From: Candidatus Omnitrophota bacterium
GTDB lineage: Bacteria; Omnitrophota; Gorgyraeia; JAGLLT01
Length of the DNA stretch: 9,557 nucleotides
NCBI GenBank assembly: GCA_030630095.1
Contig: DAOVNW010000024.1
Location: 1-9,557 of the forward strand
Direction: 5' to 3'
The position numbers and the translations under genes were made by a program. The notes below the pieces were generated by a model. It saw nothing but the letters and a program-made list of their open reading frames with translations, was not told the DNA's origin and searched no databases. Numbering within the stretch: the first letter of the stretch is position 1; each line of letters opens with the position of its first letter. This document shows positions 9,101-9,557 of the stretch, piece by piece.

Positions 9101-9557
9101 ATAGCGCCCCGGTAAAATCCTTCATATCTCTTAAGGTATTCAAAACCCCAAGCCACACGTTACTAAAGCCTTTTATGATTCCATAAAATGCTGCTAATCC
9201 CAATACTCCGTAAACCGGCCACTTACCAAATAAAGCAACCAAAGCTGTGCCGTAAAAACTATACGCAATAACAGCGGCGGCAAAGACTGCTAATCCGGCT
9301 AAAGAACCGAACATAGCGGAAAGTTTATATCCTTTAAGCAGGCCGTCTTTTCTTAAGAAAGAATCAAAAGAATTTACTCCGGCTAAAAAAGCAAAAGAAG
9401 CAAACAGATAAGGAACCATAATTAGCGGGCCGACGCTTGTAGTTACAAAAAGTGTAGTAAGCCACCCGAGTATACCTATAATTCCTATTATTCCGTTAAA
9501 CGGCATTGATTGTTTAAAGCTGTAATTTGTGGCCGCGCCTATAAATACAATCATTAA
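1..9557 (-). CDS. Giant multi-domain protein fragment (membrane, YdcF-like, NadD-like, GT81-like, GlgE, GT4/5-like), partial at both ends
   Basis: One frame on the minus strand is open over the whole window: 3185 codons, no stop, and neither a convincing start nor an end. Landmark motifs checked from one end to the other (HWDH, DAD, VDNPH, AEAF, EPFGL and the Ser runs) all fall in the same phase, so there is no frameshift. The order is membrane segments, YdcF-like, nucleotidylyltransferase, GT2/GT81-like glycosyltransferase, GlgE and GT-B glycosyltransferase, separated by short Ser/Thr-rich linkers. Each enzyme is normally a separate protein of 200 to 700 residues. Their key residues are largely present, which argues for a working multienzyme and against a decayed fusion. 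The three glycan domains suggest alpha-glucan or glucosyl-glycerate synthesis; that shared role is inferred. The true start lies above base 9557 and the stop below base 1. The Met at 9554-9552 has no start context and sits directly before a hydrophobic stretch, so it is not taken as the start. Confidence 0.95.
107..260 (-). other. Helical tail and DTASSP linker after the GT-B domain (residues 3100-3151)
   Basis: A charged helical segment (RKAELAQEKGQMIDVMSDEF, then QQFGKFIQAVLLADGIEKV) ends the glycosyltransferase module. DTASSPIISSS (3146-3156) follows and runs into the repeated segment. Its E/D-TASS opening is shared with the linkers on either side of GlgE, while its end is the 106-bp repeat. 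Confidence 0.6.
261..2057 (-). other. GT-B glycosyltransferase domain, GT4/GT5 (GlgA/GlgM-like) (residues 2501-3099)
   Basis: The N-terminal Rossmann half opens with YEIAVMTTEMGNGISGYGGIG (about 2513-2533). Its glycine-rich loop takes the place of the K-x-GGL donor loop of glycogen synthases, with Lys absent. It includes AYIQAWYNGGAVPLLARKLP and AIFHSVQPSKYW. The C-terminal half has KIYHGIP (2847-2853), TYVGRLSGQKGLHILIDSL (with Arg2909 and Lys2914, the basic pair of retaining GT-B enzymes), and VPSTNEPFGLVILEAW. There, Glu2989 and Glu2997 form the EX7E motif. GAP/GGPEEL completes the site (GGPEEL seen). Such enzymes extend alpha-glucan from ADP- or UDP-glucose (GlgA) or make maltose-1-phosphate from ADP-glucose and glucose-1-phosphate (GlgM, GT4). 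The position just after GlgE makes a GlgM role attractive but unproven. The domain is about 600 residues, against 390-480 usually, because of an insert. Confidence 0.85.
1071..1427 (-). other. Insert domain between the two halves of the GT-B fold (residues 2711-2829)
   Basis: Between DGIIAMTDGNGGEVL of the first half and KIYHGIP of the second lie about 120 residues absent from ordinary GT4/GT5 enzymes, where this junction is short. The insert includes SPALFEELVGQGYIERKGPG (about 2732-2751), shaped like a winged-helix or wing-type helix-turn-helix, then GRFSDKFEV, a helix (YSAWFKEFILVLSENGYAYE) and a charged helix (AKAQEDKEGFKLLEAEF). Its role could be protein or glycan binding, or control of domain closure. 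I do not know a matching family. Confidence 0.55.
2058..2339 (-). other. Unassigned alpha/beta stretch before the GT-B domain (residues 2407-2500)
   Basis: This stretch contains GELKEYLANPGISGVLIDEE, SLYSALKRDLRAVAGEI and GEMHFRVFQTALASEKGLG, ending in a KVLVVSG strand. It looks like a small folded alpha/beta domain or the N-terminal extension of the glycosyltransferase that follows. I recognise no family and no catalytic motif. Confidence 0.45.
2340..2435 (-). other. Ser-rich linker with DTASSSS motif (residues 2375-2406)
   Basis: After the GlgE C-terminal strand the sequence reads EVRGASSA, then a short hydrophobic stretch, then DTASSSSLVG (2393-2402). It marks the border between GlgE and the next module. 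The DNA of the motif (GAGGCGGT on the plus strand at 2371-2378) also occurs at the other two TASS linkers, at 112-119 and 4891-4898. Confidence 0.6.
3882..4193 (-). other. Second GlgE N-terminal beta-sandwich copy (residues 1789-1892)
   Basis: IQPRVDNGFYPVKSIVNEKI (1794-1813) closely matches the start of the standard GlgE domain N (V-x-P-x-VD-x-GRFPVKR-x-VGE). It continues with ISADVLIKTKKVFMKYRKKW and a final EYSFEVETQAGLS. It lacks the TWR element and the helical S segment and joins directly to NRDRARFGTWYE of the barrel. The first copy keeps the S-like part and this one keeps the typical opening. The tandem may therefore be a duplication followed by division of roles, or a carbohydrate-binding addition in the first copy. 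Confidence 0.6.
4545..4829 (-). other. First GlgE N-terminal beta-sandwich copy, followed by helical S-like segment (residues 1577-1671)
   Basis: IVIENVDGWIEKLEENRYRI begins a beta-rich stretch that contains VVVKWRKKDGQNKWQEKKMH. It ends with EYTIEAWVDVVETWRRKIIK, which matches the end of the GlgE domain N (EYTVEAWVD-x-x-x-TWR). The following stretch to about base 4260 is helical (DVLQGIVLLERIIGEKG) and resembles the GlgE S-domain insert. In ordinary GlgE this unit leads straight to the ARFGxWYE catalytic barrel. Here another beta-sandwich comes between. Confidence 0.65.
4830..4925 (-). other. Ser-rich linker with ETASSS motif (residues 1545-1576)
   Basis: NGSSETASSSLTDS (1549-1562) separates the glycosyltransferase tail from the GlgE module. 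The E/D-TASS motif recurs before the GT-B domain (2393-2399) and after it (3146-3150). A helix (VKSFRECLGILQEA) follows and leads into the first beta-sandwich. Confidence 0.65.
4926..6740 (-). other. GT2/GT81-type glycosyltransferase domain, GpgS-like, with helical tail (residues 940-1544)
   Basis: A GT-A fold is indicated by DYLIIQVDKSTGKGNSVRWM (about 1076-1095; the basic GKG-x-x-x-R-W element) followed by MLHVDADLW (1107-1115). In the latter, Asp1111-Ala-Asp1113 is the metal- and sugar-nucleotide-binding DXD motif. Then come PYYTRSIYDATIT and QQPIGGDFGFS (1207-1217), the acceptor-side motif seen in glucosyl-3-phosphoglycerate synthase (GT81) and related retaining GT2-like enzymes. After it come a GYD segment and a LGEKLHKE segment, like GpgS. 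GpgS moves glucose from UDP-glucose to 3-phosphoglycerate; relatives use mannose or glycerate. Residues about 1345-1545 are helical and fit the C-terminal extension common in the wider group. The N-terminal 130 residues (940-1070), with ITFYDEHD and VGPIAGGEAGEK, are less typical. The exact donor and acceptor cannot be read from sequence. It sits directly before GlgE. Confidence 0.75.
6789..7508 (-). other. NadD-like nucleotidylyltransferase domain (residues 684-923)
   Basis: GIYPCAANPFHWDHLLIGL (698-716) aligns without gaps to the NadD signature GxFGGTFDPxHxGHL. Both histidines of the HxGH catalytic motif are kept (His708, His711), while its Gly is replaced by Asp710. FYMVGGDHYNRW (792-803) matches the family's FIIGaD-xxxxx-W segment. 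ASSTKLRNAL (883-892) matches the C-terminal ISSTxIR motif, and FTYIEQHHDTYK fits the closing V-x-x-YI-x-x-h-x-LY helix. Enzymes of this superfamily join a nucleotide from an NTP to a phosphorylated substrate; NadD itself adenylates nicotinate mononucleotide. The divergent signature and the fusion to glycan enzymes leave the substrate uncertain, and a sugar- or polyol-phosphate is possible. The domain is preceded by a helical stretch (646-683) and the 106-bp repeat. Its codons end in C more often than those of its neighbours. Confidence 0.8.
7624..7729 (-). repeat. Internal copy of the 106-bp direct repeat
   Basis: Bases 7624-7729 match bases 1-106 at 105 of 106 positions. The only difference is at 7723 (g) against 100 (a). 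The first 99 bases are identical and similarity stops abruptly at the base after the repeat (7730 against 107). Both copies are in the same frame and encode SSSHPTTSK, KTFIVSQFEQMASH and LGMDKNSPS. The mismatch changes one residue (Thr here, Ile in the other copy). This copy sits immediately before the NadD-like domain. Such near-identity in coding DNA points to recent duplication or gene conversion. Confidence 0.95.
7730..7895 (-). other. Ser/Thr-rich inter-domain linker (residues 555-609)
   Basis: The YdcF-like part ends at an SSSS run (556-559). A short unrecognised hydrophobic stretch follows (EQGIATIIGVNALARGP and onward), then a Thr/Ser cluster (TSFKTTSSS) that leads into the repeated segment. 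The middle could be a remnant of another domain. No catalytic motif is visible. Confidence 0.6.
7896..8819 (-). other. YdcF-like (DUF218 / ElyC-SanA-YdcF) domain (residues 247-554)
   Basis: The domain opens with ADHLIICGND (267-276), then DTFKEAFRLFKKG and the glycine-rich IAGGYGRLTRP (299-309). This matches the YdcF/SanA pattern of a first strand, a helix, and a second strand ending in SGG. Further on, RHTGENFENLAF (396-407) corresponds to the family's T-x-x-EN motif. IYIQTPLQQFRTKATFNK (413-430) corresponds to the strand and helix that in E. coli YdcF read approximately VVQDPTMQRRTMATFRR. YdcF has been reported to bind S-adenosylmethionine; ElyC and SanA relate to envelope integrity. The reaction is unknown for most members. 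A helical tail (about 455-545) has no obvious counterpart in YdcF. Here the domain follows a membrane region and a flexible linker. The family call is by motif recognition, the function is open, and SAM binding is only a possibility. Confidence 0.7.
8820..8951 (-). other. Asn/Ser-rich flexible linker (residues 203-246)
   Basis: The stretch between the last membrane helix and the YdcF-like domain is low in complexity. It contains CSSSP, KNNNDNK, SSSSLNG and SSSP runs and has few hydrophobic residues. Such composition is typical of a disordered spacer that lets a membrane anchor and a soluble domain move independently. It is the first of several Ser-rich linkers that separate the domains of this protein. 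Confidence 0.75.
8958..9557 (-). other. Membrane region, about five hydrophobic segments (residues 1-200)
   Basis: This part of the giant protein is strongly hydrophobic. Likely membrane helices lie near residues 22-40, 43-62, 79-102, 104-128 and 169-190. Charged loops separate them, such as RKDG at 69-72 and a Lys/Glu-rich stretch at 155-164. The last helix is followed by a basic sequence (RKIKS), which suits a cytoplasmic side under the positive-inside rule. I do not recognise a family. It may be the end of a larger membrane module that starts outside the window. Its likely role is to anchor the enzymatic domains that follow to the membrane. The helix count is by eye. Confidence 0.75.

Noticed and set aside
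9552..9554. ATG near the high-coordinate edge as a possible start of the gene
   Set aside because: The frame is open upstream to the window edge, and there is no room to see a ribosome binding site. The protein at this point is already within a hydrophobic segment, so an internal Met is more likely.
1..9557. Several separate genes joined by missed stop codons or recoding
   Set aside because: No in-frame stop, start-site spacing or intergenic gap is seen at any domain border. Borders are short Ser/Thr-rich linkers in one constant frame.

Overview
The window is one uninterrupted reading frame on the minus strand. It runs from base 9557 to base 1 without a stop: 3185 full codons plus two bases, open at both ends. 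Nothing else in the window looks like a gene; the plus-strand open stretches are antisense shadows. There is no promoter, terminator, RNA gene, insertion sequence or intergenic gap. Residue numbers in this annotation count codons from base 9557 (residue 1 = bases 9557-9555) and are not true protein positions.

In N-to-C order (high to low coordinates) the protein fragment holds: (1) about five hydrophobic membrane segments; (2) an Asn/Ser-rich linker; (3) a YdcF-like (DUF218/ElyC-SanA-YdcF) domain; (4) a Ser/Thr-rich linker; (5) a NadD-like nucleotidylyltransferase domain with an HWDH active-site motif; (6) a GT2/GT81-type retaining glycosyltransferase (DAD and QPIGGDFG motifs) with a helical tail; (7) a GlgE-type maltosyltransferase (GH13_3) with what looks like two copies of its N-terminal beta-sandwich and its catalytic residues intact; (8) a GT4/GT5-like GT-B glycosyltransferase with an extra domain of about 120 residues between its two Rossmann halves; and (9) a linker that repeats, almost base for base, the DNA just before the NadD-like domain.

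Domain assignments 6 to 8 suggest one polypeptide devoted to alpha-glucan or glucosyl-glycerate chemistry. A GpgS-like enzyme could make a primer or compatible solute, GlgE extends alpha-1,4-glucan from maltose-1-phosphate, and the GT-B domain could make maltose-1-phosphate (GlgM-like) or extend glucan (GlgA-like). Separate proteins with these activities are known from the mycobacterial GlgE and methylglucose-lipopolysaccharide pathways. The shared role is inference. Because the sugar phosphates and sugar nucleotides involved are cytosolic, the region after the membrane segments most likely faces the cytoplasm.

The organism is a bacterium of moderate, slightly AT-leaning base composition with very frequent ATA for Ile. 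Giant multi-domain genes with serine-run linkers suggest a Candidatus Omnitrophota (former OP3) member, a lineage known for exceptionally large genes. This is a recognition-based guess, not proof. The near-perfect 106-bp repeat, 7.6 kb apart, hints that the module order starts again beyond base 1, so the full gene may be much longer.
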